64,000 nucleotides of DNA from Roseococcus suduntuyensis (GTDB lineage: Bacteria; Pseudomonadota; Alphaproteobacteria; Acetobacterales; Acetobacteraceae). Positions 10,007 to 17,544 of the stretch are shown in pieces. The position numbers were made by a program, and so were the translations under genes. Location of the stretch: contig NZ_JACIDJ010000001.1 in assembly GCF_014196305.1 (NCBI RefSeq), forward strand, positions 728,194 to 792,193, in the 5' to 3' direction. A model generated the notes under the pieces. It had not been told where the DNA came from and did not search any database. It saw nothing but the letters and a program-made list of their open reading frames with translations. Within the stretch, counting starts at the first letter, position 1; every line of letters begins with the position of its first letter.

Positions 10007-10395
10007 GCCTCGGGCCGGTGGCAGACGGCTTCCACCCGGTTGCCGTCGGGGTCGAGCAGGAAGGCGCCGTAATAGGCGGCGTGGTAGTGCGGGCGCAGGC
10101 CGGGGGCGCCGTCATCCCGCCTGCCCGCCGCCAGCCCGGCGGCATGAAAGGCGCACACCATGGCGCGGTCCCGTGCGCGGAAGGCCCAGTGGCGGCGGTC
10201 GGCCACAACCCCGGGCCGATGCAGAATGGTGAGGTAGGACGCCGCCTCCGCCTCTTCCGTGCTGCGGAGGCCGTAGCCGATGCCATCCGCCTCGCGCCAC
10301 ACGCAGGGCACCTCCAGCGCCGCCATCACCGCATCGTAGAAGGGCGCGGCGGTGCCGAGGTCGTTCACGGTGATGGAGACATGGTCCAGGATCAT
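10003..10395 (-). CDS. VOC-family (glyoxalase/bleomycin-resistance fold) protein
   Basis: A 130-residue single-domain protein opening with MILDHVSITVNDL, the typical first strand of vicinal-oxygen-chelate proteins. Candidate metal ligands are His5, a His near residue 59, and the Glu of DPDGNRVEAVCH near the end. The ATG at 10395 overlaps the stop of the solute-binding protein (ATGA), and its own stop overlaps the next permease, so it sits inside the transport operon. A role in processing or protecting the imported compound is an inference. VOC proteins are too diverse to name a reaction. Confidence 0.85.
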   Translation of the reverse strand: MILDHVSITVNDLGTAAPFYDAVMAALEVPCVWREADGIGYGLRSTEEAEAASYLTILHRPGVVADRRHWAFRARDRAMVCAFHAAGLAAGRRDDGAPGLRPHYHAAYYGAFLLDPDGNRVEAVCHRPEA

Positions 10396-12044
10396 CGCAC
10401 CCCCCATTGCTCCGCCCAGAGCGTCGAGGGGTTCAGGTGCCCGGTGGGCCGCACGCCCGTCAGCCATTGCGGCCAGACATGCGCGTCCTGCCGGAACCAG
10501 AGCGGCAGGGCGGGCAGTTCCTCGGCATAGATGGCCTGCAGGCGATGCCACAGCGCGCGGCGGCGCTCCCGGTCCAGCTCCTGCGGCAGGGCTTCGAGCA
10601 GCGCGTCCATCTCGGCGTTGCGGAAGCCCGGGTAGTTCTGGCCGGACCAGTTGCGCTCGGCGGTCGGGATTTCGGTGCTGTGGAGCGAACTCCGCGGCAC
10701 GCCCTCGGGCGCGGACACCCAGGCGAAGAGCACCGCGCCGGTGAAGCGCCGGCGCGAGAGGGTTTCCCCGAACAGCACGCGCGGTGGCTCGTTGCGGATG
10801 CGCGCCTCGACGCCCACCGCGCGCCACTGCGCCTGGATCACCTGCTGCGTGGCCTCGCGCGAGCGGTTCCCGGCGGTGGTCATCAGCTCGATGGACAGCC
10901 GCTCCCCGGCCGCGTTGCGGCGGATGCCGCCGGGGCCCATGGTCCAGCCTGCCTCCTCCAGCAGGGCGGCGGCGCGGGCGGGGTCGTGGGGGTAGCGGCG
11001 CACGTTCTCGTCATGCGGCCAGTCCAGCGGGTTCACGCTGGTGTGGGCCACGGTCTGCCGGCCTTCGAACAGCCGCGCCACGATCTGCTCACGGTCCAGC
11101 GCGTGCAGCAGGGCCTGGCGCACGCGGCGGTCGTCCAGCGGCGGCTGGTCCATGCGCAGGTCCATGTGCTCGTAGACCAGGCCGGGGCGGAATTCGGTGC
11201 GGAAGCGCGTGCCGGTGCGGCGGGCCAGGGCGCTGGCCTGTTCCACCGGCAGGCCCAGCTCCCCCGCGATCATGTCCACCTGGCCGGCGAGAAGCTGGGC
11301 CTCCAGCGCGGGCGTGCTCTCGACGGTACGGATGGTGATGCGCCGGAAATGCGGTTCGGGGCCGGACCAGTGCGGGTTGCGCTCCAGCGAGATGGCGGCC
11401 CCCGCCTGCACCTGCGCGACACGGAAGGGGCCGTTCCATAGGCCGGGGTTGGTGGGCTCGGTGTCGTAGAGGGTGCGGGTGCGGTAGGTGCGCGGGTCCT
11501 GTTCCCAGCGGGCGCGTTCGAGATGCGCGGGCAGGGGCGCGAAATCGCCCAGGCTGCCGAATTCGAAGGTGATCCGGTCGAAGCGCAGGGTGAAGCGGCG
11601 CTCATCCTCCGCGATGAACTCATAGGCGCTTCGGTAGAATTCGGCGGGGCCGATGCCGGTGGTCCCGTCGCGGCCCGCATCATAGGTGAAGCGCAGGTCG
11701 GCGGTGGTGATGGGCGTGCCATCGCCCCACCGCAGCCCCTCGCGCAGCACCCAGGTCACGCGCAGGCCGGGGCGGCCATCGGGGGTGGTCTCCCGCACCG
11801 CCAGCCCGTTCTCCAGCGTGGGGAGGGTCTCGCAGAGCAGGCAGGTCAGCCGCCAGTCGGCGTCATAGGCGGTGACGGGGCGGCGCGCGAAACCCAGCAC
11901 ATAGGATTTCGCCACCATGCTCTCGATGTTGGGATGCAGCGTGGAGGGATATTGCGTGATGCCGATGGAGAGGTTGTCGCGCGGCTGGGCGAAGGCGGGT
12001 GCGGCGAACAGCAGGCAGAGGCAGATCAGGAAACGGGCGGCCAT
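10392..12044 (-). CDS. ABC transporter substrate-binding protein, peptide/nickel family (SBP_bac_5)
   Basis: Periplasmic binding protein (550 residues) with a clean Sec signal peptide MAARFLICLCLLFAAPAFA, cut after AFA. The mature N-terminus 'LSIGITQYPSTLHPNIES' is typical of family 5 binding proteins. The ATG at 12044 is preferred over the one at 12056 because GGAG lies six bases before it. It heads binding protein-VOC-DppB-DppC and starts 48 bases after the pyrE stop on the same strand. The two ATPase subunits that such importers need are absent from the window, so they must be elsewhere or shared. Confidence 0.92.
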   Translation of the reverse strand: MAARFLICLCLLFAAPAFAQPRDNLSIGITQYPSTLHPNIESMVAKSYVLGFARRPVTAYDADWRLTCLLCETLPTLENGLAVRETTPDGRPGLRVTWVLREGLRWGDGTPITTADLRFTYDAGRDGTTGIGPAEFYRSAYEFIAEDERRFTLRFDRITFEFGSLGDFAPLPAHLERARWEQDPRTYRTRTLYDTEPTNPGLWNGPFRVAQVQAGAAISLERNPHWSGPEPHFRRITIRTVESTPALEAQLLAGQVDMIAGELGLPVEQASALARRTGTRFRTEFRPGLVYEHMDLRMDQPPLDDRRVRQALLHALDREQIVARLFEGRQTVAHTSVNPLDWPHDENVRRYPHDPARAAALLEEAGWTMGPGGIRRNAAGERLSIELMTTAGNRSREATQQVIQAQWRAVGVEARIRNEPPRVLFGETLSRRRFTGAVLFAWVSAPEGVPRSSLHSTEIPTAERNWSGQNYPGFRNAEMDALLEALPQELDRERRRALWHRLQAIYAEELPALPLWFRQDAHVWPQWLTGVRPTGHLNPSTLWAEQWGVR

Positions 12045-12092
12045 CCGGTGCTCCATGCGGCGGCCGCGCGGGAGGGCGCGGCCGGCCCGAAG

Positions 12093-12818
12093 CTACCCGC
12101 CCTTCCCCTTGAACGCCAAAGCTTCCTCCAGGCTGCCCACGCCGCCATGCGCGCGCGACCAGGCCACGGGGTCTTCCAGGAACTTCCGCACGCCGCTGAG
12201 CGAGGCCTCGGGGAAGTAGTCACGCTCCCGGCACACCTCCAGCACGTCCCACCAGGTGGCCAAGTGATGCAGCGAGAGGTCCATCGCCTTCATCTGCTCG
12301 AAGCTGCCCGGGAAGACGCCGTAATAGAACACCACGAAGGTGTGGGCACACTTGGCGCCGGCCTCGCGCAGGGCCTCGGCGAAGCGGATCTTGCTGGCGC
12401 CGTCGGTGGTGAGGTCCTCGACCAGCAGGGTCTCGCGGCCCACCGGCACGTCGCCCTCGATCAGCGCGTTCCGGCCGAAGCCCTTGGCCTTCTTGCGGAC
12501 ATAGGCCATGGGCAGGTTCATGCGGTCGCTGATCCAGGCCGCGAAGGGGATGCCGGCCGTCTCGCCGCCCGCGATGCTCTCGATGGTCTCGAAGCCGACC
12601 GCGCGGTTGATCTTCTCCACGCCCAGGTCGCAGATGCGGGTGCGGGCGCGCGGGTAGGAGATGATCTTGCGGCAGTCGATATAGACGGGGCTCTTCCAGC
12701 CCGAGGTCAGGGTATAGGGTTCCTCGGGGCGGAAATTCACCGCCTTGATTTCCAGCAGGATGCGCGCGGTGGTCAGGGCCGCGTCGCGATCGAACTCCGA
12801 GGCGTGGTGCGTCGTCAT
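12093..12818 (-). CDS. pyrE: Orotate phosphoribosyltransferase
   Basis: 241 residues. Converts orotate and PRPP to orotidine 5'-phosphate in pyrimidine synthesis. The N-terminal region has 'EPYTLTSGWKSPVYIDCRK', the orotate/PRPP-side signature. The PRPP loop reads LLVEDLTTDGASK, a variant of the commoner VEDVITTGGS and of a type that I recall from other alphaproteobacteria. The ATG at 12818 follows GAGGG by about six bases; an ATG four codons upstream (12830) is weaker. Same strand as the peptide-importer genes downstream. Divergent from the ELM1 gene. Confidence 0.93.
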   Translation of the reverse strand: MTTHHASEFDRDAALTTARILLEIKAVNFRPEEPYTLTSGWKSPVYIDCRKIISYPRARTRICDLGVEKINRAVGFETIESIAGGETAGIPFAAWISDRMNLPMAYVRKKAKGFGRNALIEGDVPVGRETLLVEDLTTDGASKIRFAEALREAGAKCAHTFVVFYYGVFPGSFEQMKAMDLSLHHLATWWDVLEVCRERDYFPEASLSGVRKFLEDPVAWSRAHGGVGSLEEALAFKGKGG

Positions 12819-12869
12819 GGGAACCCTCATCGTGCTGCGCCCCAGTAACCTCCAGGCGCGGGCGCGACA

Positions 12870-13796
12870 ATGACCGAAGCGCCGATCTGGGTGCTGGAGG
12901 ACCCGCGCGCGGGCACGGCCGCCCAGGCGCTGGGCATCGCCGAGCGGCTCGATGTGCCCTTCCGGGTGGTGCCCCTGCGCTGGAGCGCCTGGGCGGGGCT
13001 GCCCTGGCCGGTGCCCACGCTGCTGGGCCTTGCCGACCGCGGGGCTTTCACCCCGCCCTGGCCGAAGCTGGTGATTTCCGCCGGGCGCCGGGCCGCGCCG
13101 GTGTCCCGCTGGCTGCGGGCGCGGGGGGTGCGGACGGTTCATGCGATGCGCCCCGGCCTTGGGGCGGGGGATTTCGACCTGCTGGTGATCGGCGCGCATG
13201 ACAGGCCCCGCCCGGCCGCCAACCTGCTGGAAATCCAGGGCGCCACCCACCGCATCACCCCCGCGAAGCTGGAAGCCGCCGCCACCACCGCCTTCCCGGA
13301 CCTCGCCGCCCTGCCGCGCCCGCGCGTGGGCCTGTTGCTGGGCGGGCCGGTGCGGGCGGAGGGCATGGACCCCGGCACCGCCGCCCGCATCGCCAGCCAG
13401 GCGGCCGGGCTTGGCAACTCTGTGCTGGCCACCACCTCTCGGCGCAGCGGCCAAGCGGCGGCGGCCGCCCTGGCCGGGGCGCTGAAGGGCCGCCCGCACC
13501 ACCTGTATCCTTTCGGGGGGGGTGGAGCGAACCCGCTGCATGGAATCCTGTCCTTGTCGGATGTGCTGGTGGTGACCGGCGACAGCATCTCGATGCTCTC
13601 GGAGGCGCTGATGACCCCTGCCCCGTTGTTCATTGCCGACCCGGGCGGGCTCGGCCCGCGCCACCGTGCGGTGGCGGACAGCCTGTTCGCGGCGGGGCTG
13701 GCCGCGCCGCTGGGCGGCCCCCCGCCCCCTCCGCGCGCCGCCCTGGACGAAACAGCCCGCGTCGCCGCCGAAATCCGGGCGCGCGGATGGGTGTGA
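12870..13796 (+). CDS. ELM1/GtrOC1-family protein (DUF1022)
   Basis: A 308-residue protein resembling the mitochondrial fission factor ELM1 family, a glycosyltransferase-like fold found in plants and alphaproteobacteria. Visible family features are 'VLEDPRAGTAAQALGIAE' at the N-terminus, the 'VISAGRRAAPVSRWLR' segment near residue 70, LLLGGP near 148, and a C-terminal 'VVTGDSISMLSEA' followed by HRAVADSLFAAG. The bacterial function is unknown and a nucleotide-sugar role is only suggested by the fold. Its stop overlaps the next gene by 10 bases, so the two are probably co-transcribed. Confidence 0.85.
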   Translation: MTEAPIWVLEDPRAGTAAQALGIAERLDVPFRVVPLRWSAWAGLPWPVPTLLGLADRGAFTPPWPKLVISAGRRAAPVSRWLRARGVRTVHAMRPGLGAGDFDLLVIGAHDRPRPAANLLEIQGATHRITPAKLEAAATTAFPDLAALPRPRVGLLLGGPVRAEGMDPGTAARIASQAAGLGNSVLATTSRRSGQAAAAALAGALKGRPHHLYPFGGGGANPLHGILSLSDVLVVTGDSISMLSEALMTPAPLFIADPGGLGPRHRAVADSLFAAGLAAPLGGPPPPPRAALDETARVAAEIRARGWV

Positions 13797-14626
13797 CCCT
13801 TGCTTTGCCCTGGCAGGACCGCCAGGGGCGGTTCTCCGGACTGCGAGCGGTGGTGCTGGTGGGGCTTTGCCTGCCGCTGCTGCCTTTGCTCTGGCCCTGG
13901 GCCACCGGCACGCTGGGGCCGGAGCCCATCGAGGAGGCCATGCACGAGACCGGCCGCTGGGCCATCCGCTTCCTGCTGCTGACGCTGGTGGTGACGCCGC
14001 TGGGCCGAATCCTGGCCTGGCCGCGGCTGTTCCAGGTGCGGCGGATGCTGGGGCTGGGCGCGCTGGCCTGGGCGGTGCTGCACCTGGGTCTTTATGTGGT
14101 GGAGCAGGATTTCGTGCTGGCCCGCGTGGTCAGCGAGATCGCGAAGCGCACCTACCTGCTGATCGGCTTCGCGGCCCTGTGCGGCCTCGTGGTGCTGGGC
14201 TGGACCAGCACCGATGCCTGGATGCGCCGGCTGGGGCGGGGCTGGAAGCGGCTGCATCGCCTGGTGTTTCCCGTCGCGGTGCTGGCGCTGCTGCACGCCT
14301 TCATCCAGGCGAAGTCCGATGTGTCGCAGGCGGTGCTGCTGAGCGCGCTGTTGCTCTGGCTGCTGGGCTGGCGGGCGCTGCCGGCGCGCTGGCAGGGGAA
14401 TCTGGGCGCGCTGGCGGGGCTTTCGCTGGCGGCGATGCTGGGCGCGGTGGCGGTGGAATACCTCTGGTATGCGCTGGCCACGAACCTGCCGGCCGCGCGG
14501 GTGGCGGCGGCCAACCTCGACCTCACCTTCGGCCCGCGCCCGGCCGTGCTGGCGGGCATGATCGGCCTCGGCGTCGTCGCGCTCCTGGGGGTGTGGCGGC
14601 TTGTGGGGGCGCGGCGCGCGGCGTAG
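13787..14626 (+). CDS. MsrQ/YedZ-like heme-binding membrane protein
   Basis: 279 residues with the six-helix ferric-reductase-like core of MsrQ, the quinone-fed heme b subunit that passes electrons to the periplasmic methionine sulfoxide reductase MsrP. Visible are 'TGRWAIRFLLLTLVVTPLGR', then RRMLGLGALAWAVLHLGLY (heme-ligand His) and 'RLHRLVFPVAVLALLHAF' (two more His). MsrQ is usually about 200 residues. Here a C-terminal part (about 200-279) adds at least one more helix. No msrP gene is present in the window. The start overlaps the ELM1 gene. Confidence 0.85.
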   Translation: MGVTLALPWQDRQGRFSGLRAVVLVGLCLPLLPLLWPWATGTLGPEPIEEAMHETGRWAIRFLLLTLVVTPLGRILAWPRLFQVRRMLGLGALAWAVLHLGLYVVEQDFVLARVVSEIAKRTYLLIGFAALCGLVVLGWTSTDAWMRRLGRGWKRLHRLVFPVAVLALLHAFIQAKSDVSQAVLLSALLLWLLGWRALPARWQGNLGALAGLSLAAMLGAVAVEYLWYALATNLPAARVAAANLDLTFGPRPAVLAGMIGLGVVALLGVWRLVGARRAA

Positions 14627-14655
14627 GGATTTTGCCATCGGAGGAAGGACATCCC

Positions 14656-15726
14656 ATGGCCCGCACGCACCGCATCGCCGTCATTCCGGGCGATGGCATC
14701 GGCAAGGAAACCACGCCCGAGGGGCTGCGCGTCCTGGACGCCGCCGCCCGCCGCTTCGGCTTCGAGCTGAAGCTGACGGAATACGACTGGTCCTGCGAGA
14801 CCTATCTCAAGACCGGCAAGATGATGCCCGATGACGGGCTGGACCAGCTCAAGGACAGCGACAGCGTTTTCCTGGGTGCCGTGGGCTGGCCCGGCGTGCC
14901 GGACCACACCTCGCTCTGGGGCCTGCTGATCCCGATTCGCCGCGGCTTCGACCAGTATGTGTCGCTGCGCCCCTGCAAGCTGCTGCCCGGCGTGAAGACG
15001 CCGCTCGCCAACCGCGAGCCGCACGAGATCGACTTCTACGTGGTGCGCGAGAACACCGAGGGCGAATATTCCAGCGTGGGCGGCCGGATGTTCCCCGGCA
15101 CCGACCGCGAATTCGTCAGCCAGCAATCCATCCTGACCCGCACCGGCACGGATCGCATCATCAAGTATGCCTTCGAACTGGCCATGACCCGGCCCCGCAA
15201 GAAGGTGACCAGCGCCACCAAGTCCAACGGCATCACCTTCACCATGCCCTATTGGGACGAGCGCTTCGCCGAGATGGCGAAGAACTACCCCGAGGTGACG
15301 ACCGACCAGTTCCACATCGACATCCTCTGCGCCCATTTCGTGCAGCATCCGGACTGGTTCGACGTGGTGGTGGGCTCCAACCTGTTCGGGGACATTCTTT
15401 CGGACCTGGGGCCGGCGGTGGCGGGCTCCATCGGCGTGGCGGCTTCGGCCAACATCAACCCGGAAAAGGCCTTCCCCTCGATGTTCGAGCCGGTGCATGG
15501 CAGCGCGCCGGACATCGCCGGCAAATGGATCGCGAACCCCATCGGCCAGATCTGGTCCGGGGCCATGATGCTGGAGCATCTGGGCGAGGCCCAGGCGGCG
15601 CGGGCCATCACCGATTCGATCGAGAAGCTGCTGGCCGAGGGCGGCCCCCGCACCCGCGACCTGGGCGGCCAGGCCGGCACGGTGGATGTGGGCAAGGCCA
15701 TCGCGGAGGCGGTGTCCCGCGCCTGA
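14656..15726 (+). CDS. Tartrate dehydrogenase/decarboxylase-type beta-decarboxylating dehydrogenase
   Basis: A 356-residue NAD-dependent hydroxyacid dehydrogenase of the isopropylmalate/isocitrate dehydrogenase superfamily. N-terminal IAVIPGDGIGKET is the nucleotide-side motif. RRGFDQYVSLRPCKLLPG carries the substrate-binding arginines and has the spacing of tartrate dehydrogenases rather than LeuB. Catalytic Tyr lies in 'FYVVRENTEGEYSS', Lys in SATKSNG, and the metal aspartates in GDILSDLGP. A strong SD (GGAGGAAGGA) precedes the ATG. Tartrate, D-malate and isopropylmalate are alternative substrates. A copy of the window's two-hairpin repeat follows the stop. Confidence 0.88.
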   Translation: MARTHRIAVIPGDGIGKETTPEGLRVLDAAARRFGFELKLTEYDWSCETYLKTGKMMPDDGLDQLKDSDSVFLGAVGWPGVPDHTSLWGLLIPIRRGFDQYVSLRPCKLLPGVKTPLANREPHEIDFYVVRENTEGEYSSVGGRMFPGTDREFVSQQSILTRTGTDRIIKYAFELAMTRPRKKVTSATKSNGITFTMPYWDERFAEMAKNYPEVTTDQFHIDILCAHFVQHPDWFDVVVGSNLFGDILSDLGPAVAGSIGVAASANINPEKAFPSMFEPVHGSAPDIAGKWIANPIGQIWSGAMMLEHLGEAQAARAITDSIEKLLAEGGPRTRDLGGQAGTVDVGKAIAEAVSRA

Positions 15727-15733
15727 CGGGCTG

Positions 15734-15826
15734 GAGCACGATCCGCGAAGGCGGACACGCCAGAGCGGTGAATCGTCCTCTCGGTAAAGGCTGGACCATG
15801 ATCCGTTTCGCCGGATCATGGTCCAG
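15734..15826 (+). repeat. Two-hairpin intergenic repeat, copy C
   Basis: Hairpin 1: GAG 15734-15736 pairs with CTC 15778-15780, ACGAT 15738-15742 with ATCGT 15772-15776, CCGC 15743-15746 with GCGG 15765-15768, and GGCG 15750-15753 with CGCC 15758-15761 around a GACA loop. A linker CGGTAAAGG (15782-15790) leads to hairpin 2, whose 15-base arms CTGGACCATGATCCG (15791-15805) and its exact complement (15812-15826) flank a TTTCGC loop. No T-run follows hairpin 2, so it is not a standard Rho-independent terminator, though it could still end transcription or protect the 3' end of the dehydrogenase mRNA. Confidence 0.85.
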
Positions 15827-15929
15827 GGGCCATCGCGCCCCTCCCGCACCCGCGAACAACACTTGAACAGGCGTTCAGACGTCGGTATCGTATTCTGACA
15901 TTGCGAGTGATTCGCAATTGGAGGGTTTC

Positions 15930-16175
15930 ATGGGCCGCGACTACAGCCATATCGCCCGGCGCTGCGAAAGGGCGGTCATCACCGCCTACCGTGAACTGCG
16001 CGATGTGGGGCAGAACGACATGGCGGCCTTCCAGGCCTGCACAACGCTCTATCGCGTCCATCACCCCGAGGCTTCGGTGACCGAGGCGCGGCGGCTGGTC
16101 GCCGAATGGGTGGACCACCACGTGACCCGCGCCGAATCCGGCCCCACCCCGGGCTGTGGGTGCGCGGCCGAATAG
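15930..16175 (+). CDS. Small hypothetical protein (81 residues)
   Basis: Not a family I recognise. The ATG at 15930 is well supported by GGAGG five bases upstream. An in-frame TTG at 15918 is less likely. The product begins MGRDYSHIARRCERAVITAY, is mostly helical and soluble, has an 'HPEASVTEARRLVAEWVDHH' helix, and ends in PTPGCGC with two closely spaced cysteines plus two earlier ones. The cysteine/histidine content would allow metal binding, but nothing in the sequence proves this. It stands alone, after the two-hairpin repeat and convergent with the DUF411 gene. Confidence 0.7.
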   Translation: MGRDYSHIARRCERAVITAYRELRDVGQNDMAAFQACTTLYRVHHPEASVTEARRLVAEWVDHHVTRAESGPTPGCGCAAE

Positions 16176-16182
16176 GCCCCAC

Positions 16183-16644
16183 TCAGACCGGCAGCGCGCC
16201 CCGCATGCGCAGCCAGGGCATGTGGCTGCCATCTGCCCGCCAGGCGATCACCTCATAGACCTCCGCCTCCCGCCCCGGCACTTCCATGCCCGGGGTGCCG
16301 ATGGGCATGGCCGGAACCGAAAGCCCCACGAAGCCCGCCGGTCGTTCCGCCAGGAAGCGGCGGATGGCGTGGGCGGGCACATGCCCCTCCAGCGCCACCC
16401 CCCGCACCCGCGCCGCATGGCAGGAGAGCAGGTCGGAAGGCGTGCCCAGCGCGCGGCGGAACGGCCCCACGCTCGGCACCACGCGGTCCGTGACGGCGAA
16501 GCCTTCCTGACGCAGATGCGCGACCCAGCCTTCGCAGCAACCGCAATAGGGGTCGCGCCAGACCTCCACGCGAAGCCCCTCCTGGCTGGCGGCGGGAAGG
16601 GCGGGCAGGGCGAGCGCGCCCAGCAGCAGGTGGCGGCGGATCAT
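16183..16644 (-). CDS. DUF411-family exported metal-binding-type protein
   Basis: A 153-residue protein with an N-terminal signal (MIRRHLLLGALALPALPA) and the DUF411 core: VEVWRDPYCGCCEGWVAHLR (CxCC cysteines near residue 35), 'SCHAARVRG', 'EGHVPAHAIRRFLAERP', and a 'GLSVPAMPIGTPGME' segment near residue 118. DUF411 proteins are often found with copper-handling genes, but the only neighbour here is an enoyl-CoA hydratase 13 bases upstream on the same strand. The ATG at 16644 has GGAGG about eight bases before it. An ATG two codons upstream abuts the SD and is unlikely. Confidence 0.88.
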   Translation of the reverse strand: MIRRHLLLGALALPALPAASQEGLRVEVWRDPYCGCCEGWVAHLRQEGFAVTDRVVPSVGPFRRALGTPSDLLSCHAARVRGVALEGHVPAHAIRRFLAERPAGFVGLSVPAMPIGTPGMEVPGREAEVYEVIAWRADGSHMPWLRMRGALPV

Positions 16645-16657
16645 CGGCATTCCTCCC

Positions 16658-17434
16658 TCAGCGCCCCACCCAGCGGGGTGCGCGCTTCTCGATGAAGGCG
16701 CGCGGGCCTTCCTGGAAATCCTCCGTCTCGCGGATCGCGCGGCTCGCCTCGCCGCACAGGGTCCAGAGGGCGTCATCCTCCAGGTCGTTCGCGCGGCGGG
16801 CAATGGCAAGGCTCTCCCGCACGGCGATCGGGGCGTTCACCGTGATCCGCGCGGCCAGGGCCAGCGCGGCCGCCATCACCTGTTCCGCCGGGACCGCGGC
16901 GTTGACCAGGCCCAGAGCCTCGGCGCGGGTGCCGGTGATGGGCTCGCCCGTCGCGATCATCTCGAAGGCGATGGCGCGCGGCAGGGCGCGGGGCAGGCGG
17001 AACACGCCGCCGGCCGCGGCCACCAGGCTGCGCTTCACTTCGGGCAGGCCGAAGGTCGCGCCCTCCGCCGCCACCGCCATGTCGCAGGCCAGCAGCAATT
17101 CCAGCCCACCCGCCAGCGCATGGCCCTGCGCCGCCGCGATCCAGGGTTTTTTCCGAGATGCGCGGACGAAGCCCGCGAAGCCGCCGCGCTCGGTGTAGAG
17201 CGCGGCCCCGCGCCCGGCCGCCACCTCCTTCAGATCCGCCCCGGCGCAGAAGGCGTGGGGGCCGGCGCCGGTCAGGATGGCCACGCGGATGTCGTCCTCC
17301 GCCTCCACCCGCGCCACGGCGGCGTCCAGCGCCTGGGCCAGCGCGCCGTTGACGGCGTTGCGCGCCTCGGGCCGGTTCAGCGTGACCAGGGCCACATGCG
17401 GGGCCACGGTCTCGAACAGGACGGCGTCGGGCAT
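16658..17434 (-). CDS. Enoyl-CoA hydratase/isomerase family protein
   Basis: 258-residue crotonase-fold enzyme. The oxyanion-hole and acyl-CoA segment reads AFCAGADLKE. Both catalytic glutamates of true hydratases are kept: one in 'GGLELLLACD' and one in 'FGLPEVKRSL'. This differs from the second hydratase-like gene at 21872-22675. GAGGAA lies eight bases before the ATG at 17434. Substrate cannot be told. The gene is followed by DUF411, and its 5' side abuts a two-hairpin repeat that ends the formylglutamate hydrolase gene. Confidence 0.9.
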   Translation of the reverse strand: MPDAVLFETVAPHVALVTLNRPEARNAVNGALAQALDAAVARVEAEDDIRVAILTGAGPHAFCAGADLKEVAAGRGAALYTERGGFAGFVRASRKKPWIAAAQGHALAGGLELLLACDMAVAAEGATFGLPEVKRSLVAAAGGVFRLPRALPRAIAFEMIATGEPITGTRAEALGLVNAAVPAEQVMAAALALAARITVNAPIAVRESLAIARRANDLEDDALWTLCGEASRAIRETEDFQEGPRAFIEKRAPRWVGR

Positions 17435-17453
17435 TTCGGGGGTTCCTCTTCCT

Positions 17454-17544
17454 GGAGCGCGCGGCGCGAACGCCGCCCGCTCCGGCCATTGTTGAGGGCG
17501 GGATTCAGCGCCTTCGGTGATTTCACCTCGACGCATCCCGCCTA
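17454..17544 (-). repeat. Two-hairpin intergenic repeat, copy B
   Basis: Read on the minus strand from 17544. Hairpin 1 pairs GGCGGGAT (17542-17535) with ATCCCGCC (17504-17497), then a three-base CGC/GCG stem, then GGTGA with TCACC (17527-17523 and 17520-17516) around an AA loop. After CTCAACAATGG comes hairpin 2, two 13-base arms (17483-17471 and 17466-17454, one mismatch) around a TTCG tetraloop. The first three bases of the element, TAG at 17544-17542, are the stop codon of the N-formylglutamate amidohydrolase gene. Nearly identical to copy A at 34695 through hairpin 1 and linker. Confidence 0.85.

Noticed and set aside
10003..10827. 274-codon frame as a long VOC fusion protein
   Set aside because: The first 144 codons overlap the solute-binding protein in another frame; the VOC domain begins exactly at the ATGA overlap at 10395.
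15791..15826. Perfect 15-bp hairpin as a Rho-independent terminator
   Set aside because: The hairpin is followed by GGGCCATCGC rather than a T-run, and it belongs to a repeat family, so it was listed as part of the repeat. Termination is not excluded.
17158..17352. Small plus-strand frames within the enoyl-CoA hydratase region
   Set aside because: Arg/Pro-rich shadows of the minus-strand gene with no ribosome site.
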